A stretch of 50,318 nucleotides of DNA. Origin: Rhizopus sp. PT2906 (lineage: Eukaryota; Mucoromycota; Mucoromycetes; Mucorales; Rhizopodaceae). Within the stretch, counting starts at the first letter, position 1; every line of letters begins with the position of its first letter. Of this stretch, positions 10,399 through 20,966 are shown piece after piece. Under the pieces are notes generated by a model. It saw nothing but the letters and a program-made list of their open reading frames with translations, made no database searches and had not been told where the DNA came from. The stretch lies in the NCBI GenBank assembly GCA_025529335.1, contig JAMYHX010000313.1:1-50318 (forward strand). The letters are read 5' to 3'. The position numbers and the translations under genes are program-made.

Positions 10399-11596
10399 AT
10401 GAATCAAGAATCCATTGAATCAATACTTGCCAGAAAACATACAAATCCTGAAGAGACTATCAAGAGTATTTTTGATCTGAAAGAAGCATTACTCACTCAA
10501 ACATGTCCTCCTGACGTAAATACAGACCCCATTTGTTTTTGAAAAATACTCATCAGTATATGTAGCAAAGAGAAAAAGTATGGAAGTTATTACTTGGTGT
10601 TCGTAACATATCTGCCTCAAGCTATATCCATCTTGTTGAACTGGGACCAAGTGCTCTTGATGATAAAATACGTAATGACACATTTAGAACGATGGCCACA
10701 GATGCTAGCTTTTTAGAACATGTATCCGAGGATATGCTCATTCGATTACTGAACGCATTTGTCTGGACTGGAGAAAAGGGTAAGAGGCTTTATTTCTTTA
10801 CTGATATCTCATTCTTCATTCTAGATCCTCGTATAGATAGTATTCGTACACTGTTTACAGATAAGCCCATAGCCAATATTACGTATATGCAGGGTATGAA
10901 TGTACTCGCTGCTCCCTTCTTGATGGTCATGCCAGAGATGGATGCCTTTTTTGCGTTTTCGACATTTATCTATAGATGGTGTCCACTTTATGTTCTTCCG
11001 ACCATGAGAGGCGTACACTGCGGCATCCGTGTAAGTCTCTTTCATTCTTTTTTTTTAGTTTTACTTATTCAATTAGCTTTTTGAATTATGTTTACGCTCA
11101 TTGGATCCTACTCTCTATGGTTATCTACGTGGAAAGAATCTATCAGCCACTGTCTATGCATTACCTCGTAAGTTTGTTATTAAATAGCAATAGAAAGCCA
11201 ACTTTTTTTTTCATAGCCATCATGACATTTTCGGCTTGTACAGCGCCTCTTTCTGAGCTTCTACAACTATGGGATTATATGTTTGCTCATGGTCTTCACT
11301 TGAATATTTTATTTGTGATTGCTCAAATTGCCCTTATTCGTGGAGACATTCTACAAAACCAAAGTCCGTACAAGATACTTCGTGTCCTACCACCTCTTCG
11401 CGCCAAGGAAATCATTGAACTTACCAAGGTACTTGTCAAGAACTTACCTTCTGATCTCTACCAAAAACTAGTGTACCACGCTTATGATGAATCAGTGGCT
11501 GATAGCCTTGGTATTGCTGCTACTAGTTCGACAGCCAGTGAGTTACATCAAGGTGAAGAAGATCTACCTGCTTATTTAAGGGATTTTCATGTATAA
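10399..11596 (+). CDS. BUB2: Bub2-type TBC GTPase-activating protein
   Basis: Five exons: 10399-10515, 10566-10779, 10825-11030, 11077-11167, 11217-11596, giving 335 aa. It is a single TBC domain with both catalytic fingers. The arginine finger is IRNDTFR (IxxDxxR) and the glutamine finger is YMQG (YxQ). Later segments are typical of Bub2/Cdc16: FELCLRSLDPTLYGYL, then GKNLSATVYALP, and LLQLWDYMFAHGLHLNIL. Bub2 with Bfa1/Byr4 is the GAP for Tem1/Spg1 at spindle poles and delays mitotic exit or septation. Splicing in the 11077-11167 exon is required: the unspliced plus frame gives nonsense there. The stop is 50 bp before the ATG of the next gene. Confidence 0.88.
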
Positions 11597-11600
11597 TGCA

Positions 11601-11618
11601 TTTTTTTTTAAAAAAAAA
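11601..11618. terminator. T9A9 palindrome between Bub2 and RING-BRCT genes
   Basis: A perfect T9A9 palindrome starting 4 bp after the Bub2 stop. It lies in a 50-bp gap to the next start codon, so polyadenylation of the first gene and initiation of the second share this space. Terminator function is only inferred. Confidence 0.25.
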
Positions 11619-11646
11619 TTGCGCGGGTTATTTCAATAAAATATAC

Positions 11647-12950
11647 ATGACTACAACAACAAACAGTGTATTGGATGCAATGCAAAGAGAGCTTCAATGC
11701 TCAGTTTGGTATATATGTACACATTAGTTCTTTGCGCAAATTGTTATTCATTTTCTTTAATAGCATGTCTCTCATGAAGCAACCTACTTCTATATCATGT
11801 GCTCATATGTTTTGTAAACAATGCATAGAAACTAAAATGCAACAAAAAGCGACATGTCCACTTTGCAATCACCTTATAAAGCAGCTTCATCCAATGCCCA
11901 ATATACAGATTATAATCGATGAGTTTATAAAATTAAAGCAAGAATATCAAGTAGACGATCCTTTTATAGATCCAGCCTCATCGTGTAAGAATATAAAAAG
12001 ATACTTTAAGAACATGACTGATGACAAGTTACAGCAACAGAAGAAGACAAAACATTGATCACATCCTTAGATATCAAAAAAGGTTCTTTTAAATATTTCT
12101 CCTTTTTTTTATACGCGTGATAACCTTTTTCGTTATAGCTCAAGCTAGAGCTGCTCTACAAGCACAAGAAAACTCTTTGCCAGTACAAGAAAAAGAATGC
12201 AGGATATTGAAAAAGGGGCATAAGCCAGTAAGTTAAATGGATATACACACTTTTTTACTAAAATAAATTATAAAAGGAGTTGAATATTCCCAACATGACC
12301 TTTGTAGACAAAATGAACACAGAAGTAACTCATATCGTATTACCAGCAGGTAAATGTATAAAAGAAAAAGATAAACAAAAAACTCATTGATACAGACAAG
12401 CATAACATTGTGGATCGCAGTCTAACTTATTATCTGGGTATTTTGTATGGTTGCTTTATCGTCAATGAGCAATGTAAGCATGTATTGAACTTATGCATCC
12501 AGAGAAATAATTTGAATATTTAGGGTTAGAGAACTGTATAAAGAGAGGTCATATCATTCCAGAAAGTAGGTATGAAATTAGTGGGGATCGAGAAATGGGA
12601 CGAACAGGTGCTCCTGAAAAGGCCAGAAAGAATAAAGAAGCCAAGGTATAACAGATTCATGCTTCTTACCTCTTTAGCTCACATCCTTTTAGAAGCCAAA
12701 CCTGTTTAGAGGTCTCAAAGTATGTATAATAGATGACGATCTACAGAGACAAGTGGAAAAATGTATTTTAGCAGGCGGAGGTATTGTTGAAGATTCATGC
12801 CAGGACGTGATTGTTTGCAGCGATGATCCCGAATCCAAAAGACAGGAACTAAAGGATCGGTTTACACATCGAACTTTGTTATTGAAAAGTTGGATATTTG
12901 ATTCTATTTGTAATTTTGAGTTGTTAAAAAAAGACGACTATTGCTTATAA
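11647..12950 (+). CDS. BRCA1/BARD1-like RING finger plus tandem BRCT protein
   Basis: Seven exons: 11647-11708, 11764-11984, 12139-12227, 12277-12349, 12396-12473, 12524-12645, 12693-12950, giving 300 aa. The N-terminus is a complete C3HC4 RING: C18, C21, C33, H35, C38, C41, C52, C55. BRCT1 follows: EVTHIVLPAD, then RSLTYYLGILYGCFIV and NEQWLENCIKRG. A linker RYEISGDREMGRTGAP leads to BRCT2: LFRGLKVCIIDD, KCILAGGGIVEDS, and the end LLLKSWIFDSICNFELL. The BRCT order, the linker and the AGGG and SW(I/F)xD(S/C)xxxFELL signatures resemble BRCA1/BARD1 closely. Ankyrin repeats of BARD1 and the long middle of BRCA1 are absent. The expected role is an E3 ligase subunit reading damaged chromatin. The first strand of BRCT1 is not evident and the 154-nt second intron is uncertain. 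Confidence 0.82.
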
Positions 12951-13471
12951 AAAAAAATAAACATGATGCAACCTTAAAAAAGCGATGTTACCACAGTGAT
13001 CATGTGTACCCAAGGACCAAACATATCTCAATCTACAACAGCCTGCAATCCATCTGCTAGGTTTTTTTTTGTTGTTGTTCAGGAAGTTGGACACAGGAAA
13101 TGATCACGCCAGCAAGCCTCCGAACGCATTGTTGTCTTTGTTGATTGAACTGTCAACATAAGATTAGACTCAGTTGTTCGAGTTGATGCTATTAACTCTG
13201 CTGTTGAAAGCAGAGTTGTTACAGAACATTCTTCAATGTCTCAAGATAATCTAATAGCTGAGATCGCCAATCTTTTTGCTGCTTATCGCTCTTATAGAGA
13301 AAATCCGTACCGTTTAACTGATAAGCAAATATAAGGTTGGGAGCAGCGTTGATACTATCTGCAATTGACAAAAATAATACTAGAAGAAACACTGCAGAAA
13401 ACCAATATTGTTTAATCCAATGACGATAAAAATAAAGATGTGCCTTATTTTCCTTCAGTTCTTGAGAGATT
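12951..13471. other. intergenic, with frames open on both strands
   Basis: A minus frame (13479-13219) has one hydrophobic segment (WFSAVFLLVLFLSI). A plus frame (about 13153-13332) reads MSQDNLIAEIANLFAAYRSY with no stop nearby. They overlap, so at most one is real. Neither is recognised. Confidence 0.25.
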
Positions 13472-13784
13472 ATGAACAAGTTGGAACAGAAGCTTAGGGA
13501 GCGGTTGGGCAGGTATGAATTCGAACGAAAAGATAAATAAAAAAAACAAAGTGTAATTCCCTTTTATACATTGAATCATACATGATAAATGCTCGGTATA
13601 TAGTTTGGTTACTTACACAAGTCATAAATGCTACATTACCCCAGAAATATGGAGTAACCTGAAGAAATGGGCGAGTTTAGAAAAGTATATAATGCGCAAT
13701 GTTAACTCTGTGTATGGTTGTCATAGAAACTCTTACTTTCTCAACTATTTTCCGTCTAGAGACCCATTAGAGAGATATACGTAA
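13472..13784 (+). CDS. possible small spliced gene, unknown
   Basis: Two exons, 13472-13512 and 13604-13784, with a good donor (CAG/GTATGA) and acceptor (TATATAG), give 73 aa in one frame. It begins MNKLEQKLRERLG, then SLVTYTSHKCYITPEIWSNL, and ends DPLERYT. It has no recognised domain. Support is only the phase-matched splice and an open second exon. It may be a 3' part of a longer gene starting further left, or chance. Confidence 0.3.
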
Positions 13785-14083
13785 TCAATAAGCATGTTGA
13801 AGAGTTTGTTTGATAAAAGCTATATCTTTTCCTTATTTTTTAAGCGCATCAAAAAATTGAATTCCTTTCACGTAATTGATATTAACAACTTGTTTTAAAA
13901 CAAACAAAATAAGCTATTTGATTGGCTCGTTTATGCAGTAACAGCACATTTCACACGACAAAACCAAACTGGGTTGTAATTTTCCCCGGGTTGAATTCTT
14001 GCTTACTGTGCAAAAATAGGACAAGAATATAAAAAAACCTTGTTTTTTTCTTTTTCTTTTTCAATCTTTTTATCATCTTAATC

Positions 14084-15068
14084 ATGTCTGCTACTGACCG
14101 TTTGAACAACATCAAGGGCCATTTATCTGCCACTCATCCTCAAGGTTTATTAGCTGGTGAAGTTGCCATCATTACCGGTTCAGGGTAAGAGGGAGAGAGA
14201 GAGACGTTCCAGAAAATAGAATTTATGCTGATGATATAATTTAGTCAAGGTATTGGTAAGAGCTGTGCCGAACTATTTGCTCGCGAAGGCGCTCTTGTTG
14301 TTGTCACTGATATTGATGCAGGCAAGTTTCATGCAGTGCAATACAGAGAAAGAAATTTAACACGACATAAATTCTATAGCTAAATCTGATCAAGTTGCTG
14401 CTGACATTAATGCCGCTGGTGGCAAGGCTATTTCCATTCCTGGCGATGTCTTGGACCCCGCTTTCCCTGAAAGATTGGTTGAAGAAACCATAAAGCAATT
14501 TGGCAAGATCAACCATATTGTGAACAACGCTGGTTTTACTTTTGATGGTATGCTCCACAAGATCACCGATAAGCAATGGGACCTTATGCTTGCCGTTCAT
14601 AACACGGCTCCTTTCAAGATCATCCGTGCAGCTGCTAAATACCTCCGTAAGAAGGATGGTGCCAACAAAACCATTGTCAACATCTCTTCTACCTCTGGTT
14701 TACACGGTAACGTCGGTCAAGCCAACTATGCTACAGCCAAGGCCGGTGTTGTCGGTTTAACCAAGACTATTGCTAAAGAGTGGGGTATGTTTGGTGTCCG
14801 TTGTAACACAGTTGCCTTTGGTTGGGTCGATACACGTTTGACGCGTGCAAAGGAAGCAGGTGCTGCTATTGAAGTTGAAGGCCAAAAGGTTGTCCTTGGT
14901 ATTCCTACCGGTAACAGGCAGGCCAAGGTGAATCCATTTGCTGACATTCCTTTGGGCCGTGCTGGTAACGCAGACGAGGTAGCTGGATCTGTCTTGGTTC
15001 TCTGTACTCCTTTGACCAGCTATATCACCGGCCACACCCTTGAAGTTACTGGTGGTCGTGGTATCTAA
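14084..15068 (+). CDS. short-chain dehydrogenase/reductase, FabG-like
   Basis: Three exons: 14084-14184, 14245-14321, 14380-15068, giving 288 aa. Intron 2 (14322-14379) starts with GC (GCAG/GCAAGT) and ends TATAG, so it is a GC-AG intron; no GT alternative keeps the frame. Motifs in order: cofactor loop TGSGQGIG, NNAG, the serine in NISSTSG, and the catalytic Y-x3-K in ANYATAKAG. TDID after beta-2 suggests NAD(H) preference. It is close to classical SDRs annotated as 3-oxoacyl-ACP reductase and is of usual size. It ends GGRGI, with no PTS1, so a peroxisomal role is not shown. Another SDR substrate is equally possible. A TATA-like stretch lies near 14027. Confidence 0.9.
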
Positions 15069-15177
15069 TTATAAATGTAAATAATAAATAAACATTCGCT
15101 TTTGACAACCCAAAATAGAACAGTTTCAAATATAACACATAAGCCCCCCCTTTTTTTTTCTTTTCCTTTCCTTCCAC

Positions 15178-15211
15178 ATACACACACACACACGCACACA
15201 CACGCACACAC
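15178..15211. repeat. (AC)n microsatellite
   Basis: CACA repeats with two G interruptions, in the convergent spacer between the SDR and copper-fist genes. Confidence 0.85.
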
Positions 15212-15328
15212 GAAAAAGGATCCGCATAATTTTTATTTATGAAAGGGGGTAAAATATTTTCAATCCATCTATTTTTTCATAAGCATAAAAAAGGGCATAA
15301 AAAGGTGAAAAGAAAGGAATGAAACGGT

Positions 15329-16082
15329 TTAGATAAAACAAAAGGATTGTTGTTGTTGTTGTTCATACAGCTGATCGATGGTGGAAGGTAACTGCGCAAG
15401 TTGTGAATAATTGTCAGGGTGTACAAAGCAACCAGGGCAGATACAAGCCTCACCGCAATAACAGGTAACAATACGTGTCACTGGCATGGCAGAAGTGTGT
15501 AAAGGCGTCATCGTCATGACGACAGACTCTCCTTTGGTTAACGGAATGCTTGTTGTACATTGATGAGGGATCATGCTACCACACAGTCTGTTGATTGGAG
15601 GCTCTTTTATATGTTCTTCTATGGCAGGTTGCTGATATTGTTGATGTTGCTGTTGTTGTTGCTGTTGTTCTTGTTCCTGCTGCTTCTCAGAACAAGCGCA
15701 TTCTTTAGTATTGCTATGGTTTCCATGATTCTTTTTTATTGTATGATTGACAATGTCTGTATAAGATAGGCCTGGCCAGCGCAATGCTATAAAAGAAAAT
15801 TAATATCTTACATAGTCAATAGAACCAAATACCAACGTCTATTTTTGCGAATACAGTTACATTTGACATGAATTTGTTTTGCCTTTCTTAAATCTCGGCA
15901 GTAAACACACTGGCTGACGGGTCTTCCTTTTTTTCTTATTTCAATCAATGGTCTCTCGAAATGTTTGCAGGTTGAAGATCGATGACCCTACATAGATGTT
16001 TAACAAACTGTAGTAATTAATCCCTCTTTTTTATTACCTTCACGCAGGTGTTACAAGCAAATTTGATTCCATTAATGAGCAT
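15329..16082 (-). CDS. copper-fist transcription factor (Ace1/Cuf1/Mac1 type)
   Basis: Three exons: 16082-16038, 15987-15837, 15786-15329, giving 217 aa. The N-terminus is a canonical copper fist: MLINGIKFACNTCVKGHR with zinc ligands C10, C13, C22 and H24. RKKGRP at 33-38 is the minor-groove hook, and further cysteines follow to about residue 62 (CVYC, CNC). The C-terminal half has a poly-Gln stretch. It then has one CxCx3CxCx2Cx2H cluster (CYCGEACICPGCFVH, about residues 174-188), the copper-sensing motif of Mac1/Cuf1-type factors. It should therefore be a copper-dependent regulator of uptake or detoxification genes. The protein is about half the usual length and keeps only one Cys cluster. 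The start ATG is the universal one of the family. Confidence 0.93.
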
Positions 16083-17060
16083 TTTTTGATATTTGATGTT
16101 TGATTTAAGAATCTAGAATAAAAGAAAGAGCTCAAACGAGCTTTCTCTTGATGAAATAAAGCGTCCGTCCGAAACGAAGACTTTTTTTCTGCTTATAAGG
16201 TTATTTTTTAGGCTTATAAAATTAATTAATCAAAAAAAAATGAGAGAGAAAGAAAGAGGAATTATAATAAAGAAATCATTCAAAACACAAAAGCAATTTA
16301 AAGCTAAAAATACAGACGATCGATTAAAGGTTAAAGAAGAATATAAAAAGGGGACTGCGTGGTGTGATTGATCAAGAGATAAAAAGAAAGAGAGAGAAAA
16401 AGAAAGAAAAAGAAATTGCATATGAAATATCTTGATATTTATGGTAAATGATAGTTTCTATAAAAGTTCTAGCTTACAACAATAAATCATTGAATATATT
16501 TGCACAACTCTATCCTAACGGGCCTTTCTGAATTATAGACAGACAGGGGAAGAAGAGACGTGTAAACTTTGAGGTACTTTGTGAGGTACTTTGAGGTATT
16601 TTTTACTTATTGGCCTGGAATCAGGCTCCGAAAATAAGCTTGAGTCGTACTTGCATTGAAGAATATAATTGAAAGGAGATAATGGCCCACAAAGTTGATT
16701 TCACGTACCCTCGTCAAAAATATATCCTTGATAAAGCATTCATTATATAGAATATGGCTGACCTTCAGTTTTCATCTGATATACCATCATTTTCAGATTT
16801 TTGAGAAATTTGTGGCGGCATGTGTAGGCTTTTTGTCTTGTCTCTTTCTATTTCTCTCCCCTTTCAGTGCGATTTAGAATGCGGGTATTCACTGTTCTCA
16901 TGAATGATCTGAGAGTAACGACTTCCTATAAATATCCAAAGACGTCTATTCACGTCATGAAAGGTGATAATGATCCGAATGACCGGACTACTTGCTGACA
17001 TTTGAGTTAAATATAATATTTTCCAGTAGAGAAGAACTGTGTTTTATTTTAATTGATTAC
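16083..17060. other. intergenic, simple-sequence rich
   Basis: It contains an inverted repeat GAAAGAGCTC..GAGCTTTC at 16124-16145, a purine-rich run (16240-16410), and three near-copies of GAGGTACTTT at about 16570-16600. No coding frame is convincing. Confidence 0.45.
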
Positions 17061-17067
17061 TATATTA

Positions 17068-18492
17068 CAGTATTTCCGTATCAAATTGTCGCGAATTGAA
17101 ATTTTACTTGTCGTAATTCTAAATTTAGCTTGTCGCATTTTTATATTCTTAACGATTTTAATAAAGCAGTGAGCACAGAAGCACAATTCATTTTTGAAGA
17201 TGGTCAAGTTGGGCAAAGAAATGAGACGGGAGCTGAACTGATGGAAGTTGATCAGTATGATCCTCAGACCAAGGCTTTGACAACGCTTGGTCAATATTCG
17301 CAATACCAAGTTGATCACCAGCAAGCCTCTGATGAGATTAACGAGGAATCCAATACTCAGGTCAGCGCTGGTGGGCTAAGTATAAGGAAAACCCGGACAC
17401 TTTTTTCGAAATTAAACCAAGAGGATATATTGAAAAGCTGAATATTGAGCATAAAGACTTTCTAGTGGAGCTATTCGATAAAGATCAAGCTGCAACCATC
17501 AAGGACGCTATTGAGGAGCTGTCGGCTAATTTTGAAGGAATTAAAATTGGTTCGACCGCAGTTCATGATTTCTTGAAAGTTGATATGAATTTCACTATTA
17601 AAAGAGCTGTATTTCATGCTGATAAGAGGAACAATGAGGAAAGCGTGGAGGAGAGATACAGGTGGGCTACTGAGATTGCCAATTCAGATGTCAATTTCTT
17701 TAGAAATTGCATTTTTATCGACGAATCCGGTTTCCACGTTAATTTGAAGCGTACTGGTGCCTGGGGACCTAAGGGAAAAACACCTATAATAGAAGTTGAG
17801 AATTCCCAAGCTGTGTCTCATACCATTTTAGGGGCTATTTCTGTCTATGGTGTGATTCATACTAGCGTAAGAATGCCTAGTCTTTCCACCTCTCAGCCTG
17901 TGCCTGTCTCAGTAGGCAAAAAAAAAAAAAAGAAAGATTGATACCAGAGTAGCAAAGAAACAGCAAAAATCAGAGGGTACTACTGCCGACCATTTTTATG
18001 TTTTTATAAAAGAAACTCTAGATGTCATGGATCAATTTCAATATTTGAAAGAGGCATATTTAATTATGGACAACGCCTCTATTCATAAAAGGCCTAACAT
18101 AACTGATCTGATCACAAAAGGGGGCTATAATTATATTTTCTTAACCCCCATACTCGCCAGAGCTCAACCCGATCGAGCAATTTCGGTCTGTAACAAAGAG
18201 TAAGATCAAAAGAGTTAAAATGCTTAACGGAGAAACTTTGCAAGATCGGATTACAGAAGCTTGCAGCCAAGTTCCTCAAAGCCATCTTTATAATGTTATC
18301 AAACAGTCTGATAATCACTTATACGACTGTTTAAATAAAAAGCATATTTAATATTTTTTTTTTCCCCTTCTATATAATCCTTTTTATTACCATTGTTGCA
18401 GAGTTTAGTGAACATGCGCCAAGCTAAATATTCAGATGGGACAAGTGAAATTCCCAATCACGAGGCTTTAACAAAGAAATATGAATATTCTG
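17068..18492 (+). mobile_element. Tc1/mariner-type transposon, decayed, with imperfect TIRs
   Basis: The left end (17068-17137) and right end (18415-18492) form imperfect inverted repeats of about 70-78 bp. Aligned core: left GAAATTTTACTTGTCG...AAATTTAGCTTGTCGCA; right, reverse-complemented, GGAATTTCACTTGTCC...ATATTTAGCTTGGCGCA. The left end follows a TA and begins CAGTATTTCC; the right end, inverted, begins CAGAATATTC. A TA target duplication is visible only on the left, so the right boundary is uncertain. The repeats enclose a transposase reading frame. Confidence 0.7.
17130..18351 (+). pseudogene. Tc1/mariner DDE transposase, frameshifted
   Basis: Three frame changes are needed to read it: near 17358, in the A-run at about 17919-17931, and near 18143-18148. 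Recognisable parts are QRWWAKYKENPD and a DNA-binding region, then the first catalytic Asp in FIDESGFH with LKRTGAWGPKGKTP. The second Asp is in LIMDNASIHKRPN. The third acidic residue lies in PYSPELNPIEQF, seen only after the last shift. The usual Trp after EQF is Arg. Together these are the catalytic triad of a Tc1/mariner-superfamily enzyme of the kind abundant in Mucoromycota. The element cannot make its own active transposase. Confidence 0.8.
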
Positions 18493-19124
18493 AGATTTCA
18501 GGCGCATATTTATGAGTGTTGACCTTTCTTAGGTTGCTCTAAACGAATGACTATAAACAGTGTAGTAATGGAGTAATATACGAAGATTAGTTAGTGAAGG
18601 AAGGATAAATACGACAGTGCCTTACCTACACTCAACTTTTTGTTTTTATTTTATTTTCACACTTGTTACCTGGATAACAGCTGTATAAATCAATACACTA
18701 GGTAGATATACATAATAGCATCTATTTGGCTCTTGCCGCATTTCACCTGTGGTGGTTTGAACATGTATAAATCTGATACTCGATATAAGAACAAAGCTTT
18801 CTACTTCAGAAATTCATTACGCATTGTACTCGTTCCAATATTAGCATTATTCGGGTTAAGACACTCTAATGGATGATTCTAACACACAATTGTTAGATAG
18901 GATACGGCTTAACGTTCGTTTTTTACAACCAAACTTAATCAGCTTTTTAAAACAGCTGTAACATACCTAAAACGGTCTTATTGTTATCCTTTCTTTTGGC
19001 TAATACACTACAACCAATACACTGTAACTAGTACACCACGGCCAATGTACCACTGTACTTGCATTTTAAATAAACTACTTTATTGAAAAGAAAAAAAAAT
19101 AGTAAAAAAAAATAAACAAACAAG
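18493..19124. other. intergenic, no gene seen
   Basis: AT-rich, without long frames or recognisable RNA. It includes a short-period stretch with repeated ACCAATACACT-like units at about 19000-19050. Confidence 0.45.
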
Positions 19125-19895
19125 TTACAAGCAACCGAAGACTTCAAAGACCTGTTTCACTTGGGTTTGAACGGATTTGTTTGCCTCTACAATGGTGGGT
19201 ATTAACAAGATAGCAAGTGCTTCTAGTTCTTTGTTGAGTAGAGCATTACATAAAATTGGAAGCCTGTCCTTATCACTTTCATACAAATCAAGGATATTGG
19301 AGAGGATTGCTTTTCTTTTGCCTTTTGATTCACTGATCCATCTACTAACATTTTCTTTGGCGAGTTTGGCGTCGCTATTATTTGATAAAACCTCATTAGC
19401 AATTGTAACGAAATATAGATGCAGATGGACTGCGACCACGGTCAAATTCACTTAAAGTGAAAAGTGAGAGTGGATGGCAAGTATGGTTTATGGTGATTGG
19501 ACCTGAAGCACGACATAAAGGGTATGTTGATGGTAGATGAAACTTTGTTCGTACTTGCCGCAATTGGTGAAATACAATGCCAATATCCGAAACGTGTGTT
19601 GTTGATGGGTCTTCAATGCCTTTGCGGATTTTAATAAGATCAATAAAAATCTTGGATGTCAAGGAGCCCTTGATTGTATCGAGCATGAAATGAAGTGGCA
19701 CCAATCGATACAAAACCTTTTTCGTCTAGACGAATACTGGAAGTTACTAATGCGTTTGAAACTTGAGTTCCGATTACAAGCTTCTTTCCATCCCGTACAT
19801 CTAATGAAGTAGGCCATACATTTTGGTGGAATATTTTTATTGATGGAGCAACGAGTTTGTTATGACGCTGTTCTTCAACTTTCCAAATGATTCAC
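19125..19895 (-). pseudogene. decayed coding remnant, unknown family
   Basis: Three adjacent minus-strand frames read as protein but need shifts near 19640 and 19440. The first is about 19880-19640, with VIGTQVSNALVTSSIRLDEK and GFVSIGATSFHARYNQ. The second is 19713-19396. The third is 19451-19125, helical, with AILSNILDLYESDKDRLPIL, ending FEVFGCL. I do not recognise the family. Introns could explain part of it, but no consensus sites fit both joins. Confidence 0.3.
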
Positions 19896-20303
19896 AACGA
19901 TAGTCAGTGGTTTTCGTCCTGCCATACATTTCAACCGTATTTATTATGATTGCTTGGTTGTTATTAGTATTCGAGATTATTGATCCAGCGAAAACAGTCG
20001 CAGAAAAATACTTGACTTGGTGTTGTATTCAGCTTTGGTGTTATTGTAAAAAGGCTATTAAGTTGATGACTTGCGAATTAGATTCTTTATTAAGAAGAGC
20101 TGGATATTATTAAATTAAGTTTGTGTGAGAGTTTTATAGGGAATATTAATGTTGTCAGTATGATAAATGTGGTCAATGTGATTATTTATGCTTATGTTAT
20201 TATTGTTGTACTAGTAGCTACTATAGTTATTATTATTATAAGTTATTCTTATCAGATGCGATAGAAGAATGTAAAGTAGAATGTATGCTCTACTTTACTA
20301 TAC

Positions 20304-20966
20304 TCAAGTTATTATAATGATCCATATCAAACACGTCACTTGGGGGTAAAATTGCCAATCTTTGTTCAGTAACGTGCATATGTCATCTGTTAAAGGAATA
20401 TACTCCTGTTGTTTCAATAATGAGGAATAAGACGAGGTATCAAACAAGTTGCTGAGCTCAGCATGAACTTGTGATGAGCAGTTTATACATAATGAATTAG
20501 TAGCACTGTCATCTTCATATGGTCTTTTCATGGTTGGGATAGATTTGATAGAATCATCTTTTGTTACAAGCTTATTTACAATAGTATCATGAGCGAGTGC
20601 ACTTTCCTCATTTCCATGATTGTCCAATATTGCAAAAGGCTTTAGTGACAAAGTATCCACAATGAACATCGTTTTGTTCTTGTCATTTTCTGTACCTTTT
20701 TGCTGGCATGCGTGGGTGATTGTTTCGTTATATGTTCGGAGTTTCTTAGTAGGTTTATCAATACTTCGTGTTGTGGAAGGCATATCCAACTTTAAATTTG
20801 GTTTTATGATGGGTAATGCCTCATTTCGTTCCGAGATAAAATCTTCAGGTGTTAAAACCCTATTATCCAATTCTCTAGAAAGGGTATCTACATCAATGTC
20901 ATCATCTTCTAAATCTTCATCCGTGGCGTAAGCGTTAATTTCTTGATTCACACTTTCCTCTCTTTT

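Noticed and set aside
14451..14600. minus ORFs over the SDR and copper-fist spacer
   Set aside because: Shadows of the SDR coding frame.
18361..18420. right TIR placed immediately after the transposase stop
   Set aside because: Pairing with the left end only begins further right, at about 18415.
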